Origin: Mycteria americana
Taxonomy: Eukaryota > Chordata > Aves > Ciconiiformes > Ciconiidae
DNA: 64,000 bases
Assembly: GCF_035582795.1 (NCBI RefSeq)
Contig: NC_134367.1
Location: 49,693,562 to 49,757,561 of the forward strand
Direction of reading: 5' to 3'
Positions 40,721 through 51,742 of the stretch are shown one piece after another. Position 1 is the stretch's first letter. Every line of letters begins with the position of its first letter. A program made the translations under genes and the position numbers. Under the pieces are notes generated by a model. It was not told where the DNA came from, made no database searches, and saw only the letters and a list, made by a program, of their open reading frames with translations.

Positions 40721-43240
40721 GACACATACATTATATTTATGCATGCACATGGTGCGATTTCTCCTTTACACTGAATAAAGCGTACAGGATGCTAGGAACT
40801 ACCAGTTAATTTGGTGGCTGTATCTTCAGATATAGAGCACATCTGCCAAACGACAGAGAAATGGATTGATCGCCACAGATTTTTTTCTTATTTGATGCTG
40901 ATGTAATTTATATCAGAAGCAGAGCTGGAATGCCAGCCTGGACCGGCAGCCAGCTGCAGCCCCAGCGCGTTAGCTCCCGGACTCCTCTGTTAGTTGGGTA
41001 CATCTGTAGATCTATCAACCTGTCAGGCCCAACTTCCAAACTGCTTTAATGTGCTCCAAAGATAAACACTTCTATATTTAGGAAAGGAAATGAGAGGCTT
41101 CTTTTGCTGATAAAAATATGATTTACAACAGGCATTGGGACAGAACCTTTCCAATTAAAAACACCGTTTAAGCATATTTTTTGTCCTCAAGGAAATCAGA
41201 ACATCAGTGTAATTCTCATTGTTGATTTTAGCTTGATTTACTAGGAATAATCTCCCCGAGCCAGTAGCTGACCTCCGAAGCATTCCAGCTTCCTGTGGGG
41301 TAACAAAGAATAATAAGAAACATGCTACTGTAAAATAAGCAAGGCTGGTGTGAAGTTTGTTCCTGTGTTAGACAGACAAGCCTATAGCAAGTACTCAGCA
41401 ATGATCAAATAAATGTCCAGAGACCTTTTCCTAACAGACAACTCAGCAACTTCAAACAGATTTCTTGAGCCAATTCGCTTGTGGTATGGGCCGATAAAGC
41501 AGTATTAATCTCCTGCTTTAAATCAGGTTTCTGTCATAAGGTTCAATTAATCTCTCCCATGTTATCAAGTGTCTTAGCAGTAGGAAATTATATTTCTAAA
41601 TTGAATTTTGTTCTCTTTCAGTGTACCAAGAAATATTTTCCAAACTTCTAATAGGAAGTGTAAAACCTATGATGCCAACAATACATTAGAATAAATAAAA
41701 GCTATAAATTAAAGCCACTTTCTTCCAAGCCCCAACGTTAGAGCAAAATGACAAAAATTGGCTACCTAGCATGAAGAAATTAAATACAAGATTTTAAATG
41801 AAAGTGAGGCAACAGATGGTTAACTTTTTTATTTACCTTTTTATAGCAATTGGATTTTTTTAAAAAAAAAACTTTATAGTCAAATAATCTCCAGGCACTA
41901 ATAAAACACTTATTGATTCTTAGTGTGTATACTTACTCTACAAGATGTCCTAGCCTCCAGCCTTTACTATTTTTAATGGAAACAGATACTCTTTACACAA
42001 GTCTGCAAAGTTAGTGCCCCTTTGTTTCATGGGAGACAAATTTACAGTAAGTAAATGTCTCTGCATTAAATTTACTATGCTAAAGTTAAAATGAATAACC
42101 ACAGGTGACAAAACAACTTAATTTTATGGCCAGCAATAGAGCTGCAGGGTGGATGGGGTAGGAGGCAGCCGAATCTACTGCAGCATTGACAAATTTTACA
42201 GCCTTTGCTTTTCAAGAAGAACAATACCGCAATCTCAGTAATGTTTAGATAGACTTGTCCCACAGACTTCTTTGAATCTCATCTACTGCTGACCATTACC
42301 ATCTCACTGAGTGCAACAAACAGCACTGGTCAGGGGCTTAGATCAGAGATACCACCTGCACGGTCGCACAGCAGTAAATACAGAGAACTCTTATATATCA
42401 ATATATTTGGATTTGCATTAGGCAGAGCTTTCAAAGCCACATGCCTGGGCACCACCACTCAATCCACATCAGCTTTGCAGCCAAACCCAAATCCAGGTGG
42501 TACAAAAGGAAGGAATCATCTTAATTTATCTGGTTTTGGATGACTTAGATGGATTCAATTTCACTCAGATGCAATTTACCTTTAAAAAAAAAAAAGACAA
42601 CCTGTGTAGTTATAGATTTATTCCCTCTCTATAGTAATTAGGCTTTTCTCACAAAGTGAAAGGCAGAACCCTTGCCACAAAACCTTTACTTTGGGAAGGG
42701 GTGGGGGTGGTGTTAACTTTTAAGTTCAGCTGGGAAACACGATGTAATGACTGAATACAATCAAGAGCACAGCAAGAACTGACTCGCCTTAAAGATTCCT
42801 GTTTTCACTCCTATGACAATGATCTCGGAGAGTCCCCTCTGGCATCGCCATGATCTTCATTGCTGCATTTTCTAATATGTCCCAGCCTTTAAAGTATCTA
42901 TCCTCATAATTAGAGCAGGCCATGAAAACATGAACTAGTTGTGAAAGTTTTGTCCGTAAGGAAAATTTATTATAAACATTTCCCAAGGCTAATGTGGGCA
43001 CGTGCATGATGTATTTGCAAGTGGAGCAGTCTCATACACACACAAAACAACTAGCGGTGAGCTGAGGAGGCTACAGTGAAGACCGTCTCTCAGACTACTG
43101 GCTGCTTTTGGTGGCAGGAACTAAATATGATCCGATGCAGAGCAAAAATATAACGTGTTTCCACAAAACAGAGCTCTTCATTTTTGGCCAGCTTGCTTTG
43201 TGACAAAGGGAAGGATCATTCTCCCATTCAATAGAAAAAC

Positions 43241-43305
43241 AAGGGAGAAAAGAGAGAAGGGGGGGAGAGAGAGAAAGGGAAAAGCAACAGAGAAAGGGAG
43301 AAGGG
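43241..43305 (+). repeat. Purine-only tract (GA-rich)
   Basis: Positions 43241-43284 are 44 uninterrupted purines with a run of seven G (43259-43265). Only two pyrimidines interrupt up to 43305. Such mirror-like purine tracts can form triplex DNA. Confidence 0.8.
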
Positions 43306-46300
43306 CGGCTGCAGCCACTGAGGCTGGGGAGAAAGGGGGAACACATCCAAGAGCTGGCAAGCCTCAGGTCAGCATTGCAGCAGCTGTACTGCAGTTTCTG
43401 AAAACGATTAGTAATGAAAGGAGCCTGTTCCTGTCAATGCATCCGAAGGGGACTCAACATTTTTTTTATAGTCCCTTTGTTTGCCAGTCGGGCTACTCCC
43501 TCACAACATTAATTTTATCTTCTTTCAAGTCAAGCTGTTTTACTGCACACATTTGAGGGCGTTCGCAGTCCCAGCTCCAAAGCAAATAGATGGTGCGTAC
43601 TGCCGCATTCAGCAGCCTGTGCACGCCACATCTCCACAGAAACTTCTTCTGCGGTTTGCCCTAGGTATCCCTCTGATAAGTAGCACAAGAAATGTCTTCC
43701 CAAAACACTGATGTTTTCCCTGGAGACTGCTGATCAGAGTCTTTTCCTACCATAACCGAGATCCGGCAATAAAGAGGAAATATGGTCTTAGGACAACATA
43801 AGCAGAACCACATGCTCCTCTAAAATTCAGGATTTTAAGAGCTCCTCAAGAATACATGTAAAAATATGTAGCGTAGGGCAGACGTTAACTCTCATATTTC
43901 AAGGTGCTCTTCTACATGGAGAAAGAGAATCTCAATAGAGTAAAAGACTCCTTTAATGTAAGTGTCCTTATTTGTGTTACCTGAATTCAGTAAAGATTTA
44001 GATAAGTCTCTGCTCAGAACATAAATAAAGAAGTTTGGCAATAAAAACAAAGGCCAGTAATCTAAAATGGAAAGCAATGACAAAGCAAGTTATTCAAAGG
44101 TCAAACCCACACCTCCCATAGACAGCAGTCTATTAAAAAAGGCCTAACATACAAACACTACATTCATTAGAGGAAAGAAGAATTAGACTTATTATCTTAT
44201 AATACTGCTCATTAGAGGAGTATGATCCACCCATTCCAGTGATTTCTTATACCAATTTACAAGCAAGGGACCATTTTCTTAAACAAGCTTCTGATACAAA
44301 TGATGCCTTTTCCCAAAAGTCAAAAGCCAAGCACCTTTGGAAGTTCAGCAAAGATTTCTGAATAGACATTTCCCTTTACCCACCAAGTTACACGAGCTTG
44401 ATGTACAGGATGGCCAACATTTAGTTTGGCCTTTGACAGGTTTAAGGCCTGGCATCCTGCAAAGATAGAAATCAGAGCATTCTACCACTGGCGAGGCAGA
44501 CTTAGCAGCAAATAATTCAAGACAATTACACTTAAATGCATTCCCATTGCTTGATGATACTGATTCATTCTTTGCACGAAGCGTGCAGCAAAACAAAACC
44601 AGATGTTTACCTTCTGATGTAACTTTATATGCCAAAAAGCAGCTTAAAGCCCTGAAGTAACAATGTCCTATAATATTTAATGGAATGGCTGGCAAGATGA
44701 TCTCACTTGTAAAGCAGGGTGCCACTAATACCTCAACCCTCCTGCAGTGAAAAAGAAAACACAAGTTTCAGCAAAAGTGGGTGTTCTGCAAGTAGCCCTG
44801 TACGCTTTGAGATCTGGTACTCTGAGACCATAATCTGAATTTCGTGTGCTATAACCAGAGATAGACAGGTTATGCCACCTACATACATGGCTCATCTTTC
44901 ATTATGAAATATTCTTAGTGTGTGATTTCTTGCTTCTGATGATGTTGATCTTTGCATCACAACCAGGGAAATACAAATGTCATAAAAATCACAAATAATT
45001 AAGTTCCCTTACTTAAGCAGGTTCAGACATACTGAACTAGCACAGCTTTATGGTCCAGGATCAAGGTAGATAGTTATCCTAAGGCAGAAAAAGCCATGGA
45101 AATATTTTAGATAGATTTATATTTGGCACTCCTGTTTTTAGGGCTGGTAGGAGCTGATGTTTGGCATATATCACCACCTGGCTATATATCACCTTCAGAA
45201 TTAAAGACCTTCAGACCTTGCAGATTCTTTGCTGGTTTACTGCTTTCTATCCTTGCCTTCATCAAGACATGCTCAGAAGCATTCCTGATGCTGTGAAGTT
45301 TGATTTGTCTGAAGGGGAGGATGGCATGAAATTTAAAGATCTCATATTCCAGAGTCACAGAAAAATAAGGTACGTTTTAAAAAACTAGCATCTCTGTAGA
45401 GCTGCCGGATAGCACCCTGCATGAAGAGACTGGCACGCTTCTGGAAAACCAGGAAGCTCCCCACCCTTACTCCCTAACTTCTTTTTTTTTCTTTCTTTTA
45501 AGTGCCGCCTGCTTCAAATACAGACAAAGTTTTTTCATGTATGTAACTGCTCATCTTACAAAGATACAAAGCACAGAGCAAAACTAACCAAACAACGCTT
45601 ACTTATCTTTACACTGTCCAGAAACTGCTTTCCACTTCGTAGGAAGCACCAACACCCAACGCACTTTTCCCCTCCAGGAAAATTTTCACAGAAGCAGAAG
45701 GCATGCACCTACACCAGTCACACTAACAGTAGGCTTTAAAGCATGATGCCAATGTAATACCGGGGAAAAATAACTCAGGAGTTTGAGTTAGACAAAACCT
45801 GCTAAAATATAGGCATTGGGCTTTATTTTACTAAACTAAAAAAAAAAAATTGTTATTTGTAGCAAATATATATATTGAAGGCACATATTAGATTTAGTGT
45901 CAGTCTCTCTACATAATAGAGAAAAAAACCGCAGACTTAGGAAAGACTGTACTAGTGAGAGTTTGCACATATAGAAAAAAGGTAGGATCCACACAAGATG
46001 GACTGTGGGTTCAACTTTAAGTGGTTAGTCTTGGTACAGAAGTTGCCAGGTGATGTTGAATGGATACAGAAAAAGAGCCAAACAAGGGGAGCATGACACT
46101 GACATCAAGCCCTCTGAAAATGAATTTCATTTCTGCTGCGAGGAGAAAGAAAGATTTCCCATAAGATAACCCCTACTGCTTAAAAGCAACTTTCCAACTT
46201 TGTCAGAAATTGGAAAGCAACAACTAGAAACTTATTTAACTGAAAGTTAAGGAATCAGTGTTAAACCACGGGGACTTCCCACCTTTATCAAATGCACATC

Positions 46301-46510
46301 TTCATTCAGGCCATCAGTTTCTGGACGTAAAAGCCTTCAGCAGCAAAGCAATGAAGGCTCTTGAGAAGATGATGCCTCTAGGTCACGTTAAAGCATCTGA
46401 GTCACACACTTATGGAGCATCCCCCCCAGTTCACTAGCTCTTGAACATGATCGCTTTTCAGATAGATCACAGGAATGAACCTATTGCCCCACACTTTACC
46501 AAGCATATAG

Positions 46511-46812
46511 TCAAGGTGACAGGGGAGGACAAGACACTGAAGCAGAAGCAAGCCTTGGAGAGTGTTTGACTGATCCTGAGTCCTTCTGTATAACTTTATT
46601 ACTGCTTTCAAAATTTGTGACCAGTGAGCTCTGAACAGCATTTTCAAGACACAGAGGTTTCCTAACCGCATGTTTATGACAGCCATCCGCTCTGGCTTGC
46701 TCCAGCTGCCGGAAGACCTCGGCAGGATGGCGAGACAGAAGAAGAGCAGGTAGACTCCTGAGGACCCACTCAAGGGCTGTCTCCAAGGAACGGTCACCAG
46801 AATTAAACCCTG
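46511..46812 (-). other. Unassigned open frame with an acceptor-like start
   Basis: On the minus strand a tract TTTTTCCCCAG precedes about 100 open codons (GFNSGDRSLETALEWVLRSL, then PALLLSRHPAEVFRQLEQAR, and so on to SCPPLSP) ending in TGA near 46511. A second minus frame is open across 46402-46848. The first third is GC-richer than its surroundings. I do not recognise the protein. It could be a terminal exon, a retrocopy fragment or chance. Confidence 0.2.
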
Positions 46813-46939
46813 GGGAAAAATACAGACACTACATCTGGATACTTCCACGTGTCCCTACCGAACTCATCTGTTCTGTGAGGTGTCACACAGATACACAAAG
46901 GGTGTCTCCTTTCCGCAGAAGTTTACAGTCTAACTATAA

Positions 46940-47045
46940 CAGCATGGGCCTATGTACAGAGACCCGAAGTGATTTACCAGGGTTACAAAGGAGGTCAGTG
47001 GCAGAGGTAGACATCAAACGTGAGCCTCGGCAGTCTCTGTGTAAT
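46940..47045 (-). mobile_element. MIR-like SINE relic
   Basis: The stretch GAAGTGATTTACCAGGGTTA, CAAAGGAGGTCAGTGGCAGA and GGTAGACATCAAACGTGAGC matches the order of the MIR reverse complement (AAGTAACTTGCCCAAGGTCA, GTGGCAGAGC, GGATTCGAACCC). It is strongly decayed. A chance match is possible. Confidence 0.4.
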
Positions 47046-49221
47046 CTGTCTGTCCACTGAACTTTGCTGGCTGTTAAGCAAAGATACACGACAGACCAAA
47101 AGCCCCTGGTGAACTCACATCAAACCAGTCAAGACTGAGCAACAGAAAAGCTTGGTACTAGAGACAAGACAGACACAGACACAGAAACAAAACCTACAGT
47201 CCAGTAGTGCAAGCCATGGCCAAAAGTGATTTTTTCCTGTGAAAGACAATAAGGAAAAGATTTTCTTCAGGCTTTTCCACAGACACACAGATAAAGTACA
47301 CATAGCCATGAGATGCAATTAACACACAGCTGGTCTCTTGAACAGCTTTAATCAAGGTATTAATACAACTTACAGAAAGCATAGTTTTACATTAAAGGTT
47401 ATCACAGTTGCTCAGTCATACATTTCCATTATTTTAGTACATTTCTCTGGTAACGCCATTAGCGAAGACATAGGAAATCATCACCAAATACACAGAAAGA
47501 AACTAATTAAGAGCAAAGACTCTAAGTATGTTTGTCTGGTCTTTCTAAGACAGTTCTTAAATTGCCACAATCCAGTCAAGACTGGAGATGGAGATTGTAA
47601 ATATGCTAAAATAAAAACACTTCCACAAGAACCCCAAACCTAAATAAAGCAAGTAACATCTACTTGAATTTCATCCAACCGGATTTTCAACCTTTGTGTC
47701 TGAATTACTTCTGCGTACAGTCAGGAGAACGGCTCTTTGCTGGCAAGGAAGGTAATATTAACATTCAGAACTTTTTTTTTTTTTTTAAAGTACACACACA
47801 CAGACACCCACAGACTATTCCAAGACAAATAGGCAACATAAATAAGGTGCATTTCAAAAACATGTCAACAAGCTAAGGACCAAAAGCACAGATAGGACAA
47901 TTAACTCCCATGTGTCCTGCCCACGGAGTTTGCATTTGGAGTTTTCTTAAATTAGAGGCACATTTTAGCAGGTACGCATGCTGTTGTGCTTAATGGGGAG
48001 CATCTCGTCCGTACAGAAGGGAGTCCCTTCTCATATACAATCTGAAGCAGTGCCCTTTCAGCAGAAGCTTAACTTGCTTTAGCAAATACTGCCATGAAAA
48101 TCTACCTCAAGGCATGGAGGAGGGAATATCAAAATGACAAGTCAGCAGAAGACTCACTCTGAGCTAGCATCAAACGTGAAACAGAGAACACACCATCTCC
48201 ACCAACCCTCCTCTAGACCTGCCGAGCCCAACCAGTCTTCCCAGTCTCTGTGGGGACAGACTGTGGCCGTCAGACCAGGTGGGGAAGAAAAAAGGATCAC
48301 ATCTAGAGGAGGCCCAGGCACTTTTCCCACCCGCCAGCTGAATGACGTATCTGTTGTCGAAAACACCCCTGTTATTCCACATTTACACTCAGGACACTAC
48401 TCACCTCTTCCCTGGAGATACTCTTCACTTTCAGAAGTGTACTTCTACCGTTTATTTTCTCTTTTCTCTTGCCTACGTCTTAGAGCTAGAGCATCACTAA
48501 TATGTGCCACAAATCAGGGGTAAAGAGCAGTAGTTGTCTCCAGGCCAGCTCACCAGGCCTAATCTATTACAGAATTTAGATTCCCTATAGCACAATCCCT
48601 TCCTTTAGGTGACACACACCTAAAAGCCATACTGCCATAACATCCACAGGAGTCCAAATACTAATCAATGGCTGCATCACTTTATTTCCACAGAGACAGC
48701 AATTAGAAGAATTAATCTAAAATAATGCTTATACATAGACTCACCTAAATACATCAGAATAAACTCATTAGCACACACAAGCTGTGAAATCTTTGCCCAC
48801 GTGCATGTACACTAGTATCACTCTTCAAGTGTTCAGTTTTCTTTCCAATCCATGTAATTTGTAGACCAAGGTGTTTTTATATACTGGACAGCACTAGGGT
48901 TCAGTTTCCTTTTACCAGAGGTTATAAATTTGACTAGACAGCAACAATTGCTTTTTAATCTAAGCAAACTGATCTGTCAGAGGCAATCAGTATGGTGAAG
49001 CTATCCCAGGAGAATCCTAATAATCCTGATGAATCACTCTGTGCTGTATGAAACTCAGTAGTTGAACTCTTGGCACAGAATGTCACAAGCACTTAATGCA
49101 GCAAGTATATACAGCTGCAAACAGCGGGCTCAGGGACGCATGCCTTCACAGTGTTTGCGCTCGTGCTGAAATTCTACATCTTTTGGTATTAATCAGTTTC
49201 TAATCATATTAGTATAACTAC

Positions 49222-49241
49222 TTTTTTTTTTTTTTTTTTTT
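49222..49241 (+). repeat. Poly(T) run of 20
   Basis: Twenty T lie between ACTAC and ACAATTTC. No adjoining retroelement is recognised on the minus strand. Confidence 0.85.
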
Positions 49242-50410
49242 ACAATTTCTCATGGAAAAAAATTAACACACATTTAAGGATAGTCTTTGCTATTCCTATC
49301 AATGGGTGCATGTTACATTCAGAGAAAATGGCGCAGAAAAATCTGGGTGAGAAATTGGAAGGGTTCTGTTGTAAGAGAAAATTTAGCAATATTCAGTAGT
49401 CAATGACATGAGGAGACCAAAACGGATGGAAGACACTGATTTCAGATGAAATATTTCGATGGACCGTTGCAGCCCTTCTTATTGGTGTTTTGAACCCATC
49501 TGTAACTTTTCAAACATACTAAGCGAGCATTTTAAAAATAATTATGTTCTCCAACTAAATTATATGCCATGTATGGAAAGACATGCAATAATGCCATTTT
49601 TTAAACCCAAACTAAAGGTTCATAGGAAACCCATTCTATTTTAATTCAAATTTTATTAATTTATTCTTAATAGAATATTTTGAATTATATGCAGAGTTTT
49701 ATAACTGCAACTAGAAATACTGCTTTATACGCATATCTAGAAATGTTTCAATCTACCTAACTGTATAGAGCTATTTTCAAATGAAACTAAGTATAAGAGT
49801 AAGCCAGTAACTTTGTTCTAGGTTTCCCTATATGGTTTTGATTCTTACTGTCTCTGAGCTACAGCGAGTCCCACGGAAGTATATCAGCTCTGTTATTTGT
49901 CCTTAGAGAGTAAAAAAATCATCGAATTGACAAGTGTGTCTATAAAACATATATCACAGCCTCTAGTCTATCAGCTGTATGATTATCTATAGTAAGTCTA
50001 GGTATAAACAGATGTTCTGACTTGAAAAGCACTTATCTTTACAACTCAAGAATCCCTGAGGAAGTTTAATCTAGTTGATTTAAAGCTTTGGTTCTTAGCA
50101 TCAGTTTAGTAGTTGGCCAATTTTACTTCTTAACTGGAAAAATACTCTTCTATAGACATGCTAAAAATTCTTAGTAACAACAGCTGCATATACAAACTAC
50201 TGATTTGCCCATAATCTCAGCAGCCTAATTGAAAACCCACCCACTATTTCAAAATGAAGGTAAGGAAAACACAAGCATACATGCAAGATCCCCAACTACA
50301 AGGCTAAAATGGAAAGCCTACTTGTTTTAATCTATACAAAAATAATCCAGTTAGTAGCATTAATAGAGGAAAACAAAATCTCCACAGCCTAAAACACTCT
50401 GGTATGTAGC

Positions 50411-50561
50411 ATTTTACTATAGTAGTAGTAATAATATTGTATATAGATTTTAAATATATTATATATAATTAAAATGCTTTGGGTTTATGTAATGTATTTT
50501 TTATATATTGTTGTTTTATGCTTATTTAAATATTTATTGTTATATATTATATATAATATAG
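50411..50561. repeat. AT-rich low-complexity block
   Basis: About 150 bp of nearly pure A/T containing ATATTATATATAATTA and TATATATTATATATAATATA. Confidence 0.75.
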
Positions 50562-51067
50562 CATGAAAACTATAGAGAAAAATAAACTAGCCTTCAAAAC
50601 CTGAAAAGCTGTCTTGGGAAAACACCTTCTTGTTCTCCACTCTTCAACATCTGCATCACATTCCAAAAGCTTGTGGTGGAGATAAAAGATGCTAAACACA
50701 CATCACTATGCCTGCCTGGTAAGAATTAAGACAGGGTCATCCATTTGCTCTTACCACAGTTCATATTTATCAGTCTGTTAATTAATCAGTTTTCTTCGAA
50801 CATTCTTTCTAACATGCAAGAAAAATTCCCATAGAGATAGTACCATCTTTGTTTTCTGATTTCTGCAAAGGGAACTGATTACCTACTACCTGGAATAGAG
50901 GATACCAGAATGGCAGTCAATAAAGGAATATGTTCAATTTAATACTGCAGCTATTTGGCTTCCTAAAGTACCCACTCCAGAAAGACTTTCTGTAGAAAGA
51001 GTGGCTCCTAGAAAATAATCTTGCATCAGAAGTAGGGATTGACTAGTGTAAAGGTTCCCAGGCAAAC

Positions 51068-51163
51068 AGCTGTTCCTGTGCATTATATACTGACACCATT
51101 ATATACCACTGACACCATTATATAGCTGTTCCTGTGCATTATATACTGACACCATTATATACC
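51068..51163. repeat. Exact nested tandem duplication (56-bp unit)
   Basis: A 40-bp segment beginning AGCTGTTCCTGTGCATTATA occurs identically at 51068-51107 and 51124-51163. The 16 bases between them repeat part of the same unit (ACTGACACCATTATAT), which makes a 19-bp repeat nested in a 56-bp tandem duplication. Confidence 0.9.
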
Positions 51164-51723
51164 GATTTCTTCTAGAAACTATCCGGTCTTCTTTTCCTCC
51201 TCACATCTCTGTTGATTGATCAAGAGACTTGACGTTGACCTCAATCATGAACCAACAACTTCTGTTTAACATGCATAAAAACAGAAGTATGTAAGATGGG
51301 GGAAGAGAGAGAAAACAAACCTTGAAGGAGTCCTGCTTTCTACTCTGTCCTGCCAGCATTAAGCAGACATCAGACCTTATGGGAGAAGCTTTCCTTCTTA
51401 AACTACCAGCATTACTGTATTTGATCTCAAATTTCCCCTCTGCTTCCCCCATCACTAGGCCAGGAAGCACTATTCCTCTTTTGCCTTTTCTCCCAGATGA
51501 AAACCACTCCCCAAAAGCTAAGGTACAGAAGCAAAACGGCAATTTCAGAAGGGGAAAAAGAAAAGAATCACAGCAAAACTCCCCTATCTTTACAGACTGT
51601 AAGCCCTTTAAGGTGAATATGGTCTCCACTCTGGAGACTGTGGTGGTGTTACAACAGGAACAAGGTATTAAGATACGGCATTCCTTAATTCACTAGCTGT
51701 CTTCCTTCTTCATAAAGGTACCT

Positions 51724-51742
51724 AAAAAAAAAAAAAAAAAAA
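51724..51742 (+). repeat. Poly(A) run of 19
   Basis: Nineteen A follow GGTACCT and precede TTTCC. No retrotransposon body is recognised. Confidence 0.85.

Larger units (their letters stand above)
38246..46939. other. Intergenic, 8.7 kb
   Basis: Holds the alternating tract at 40686, the purine tract at 43241 and the unassigned open frame near 46.5 kb. A plus-strand open stretch at 45161-45388 ends at a donor-like GGTACG but is otherwise unsupported. No repeat family is recognised in the rest. Confidence 0.5.
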
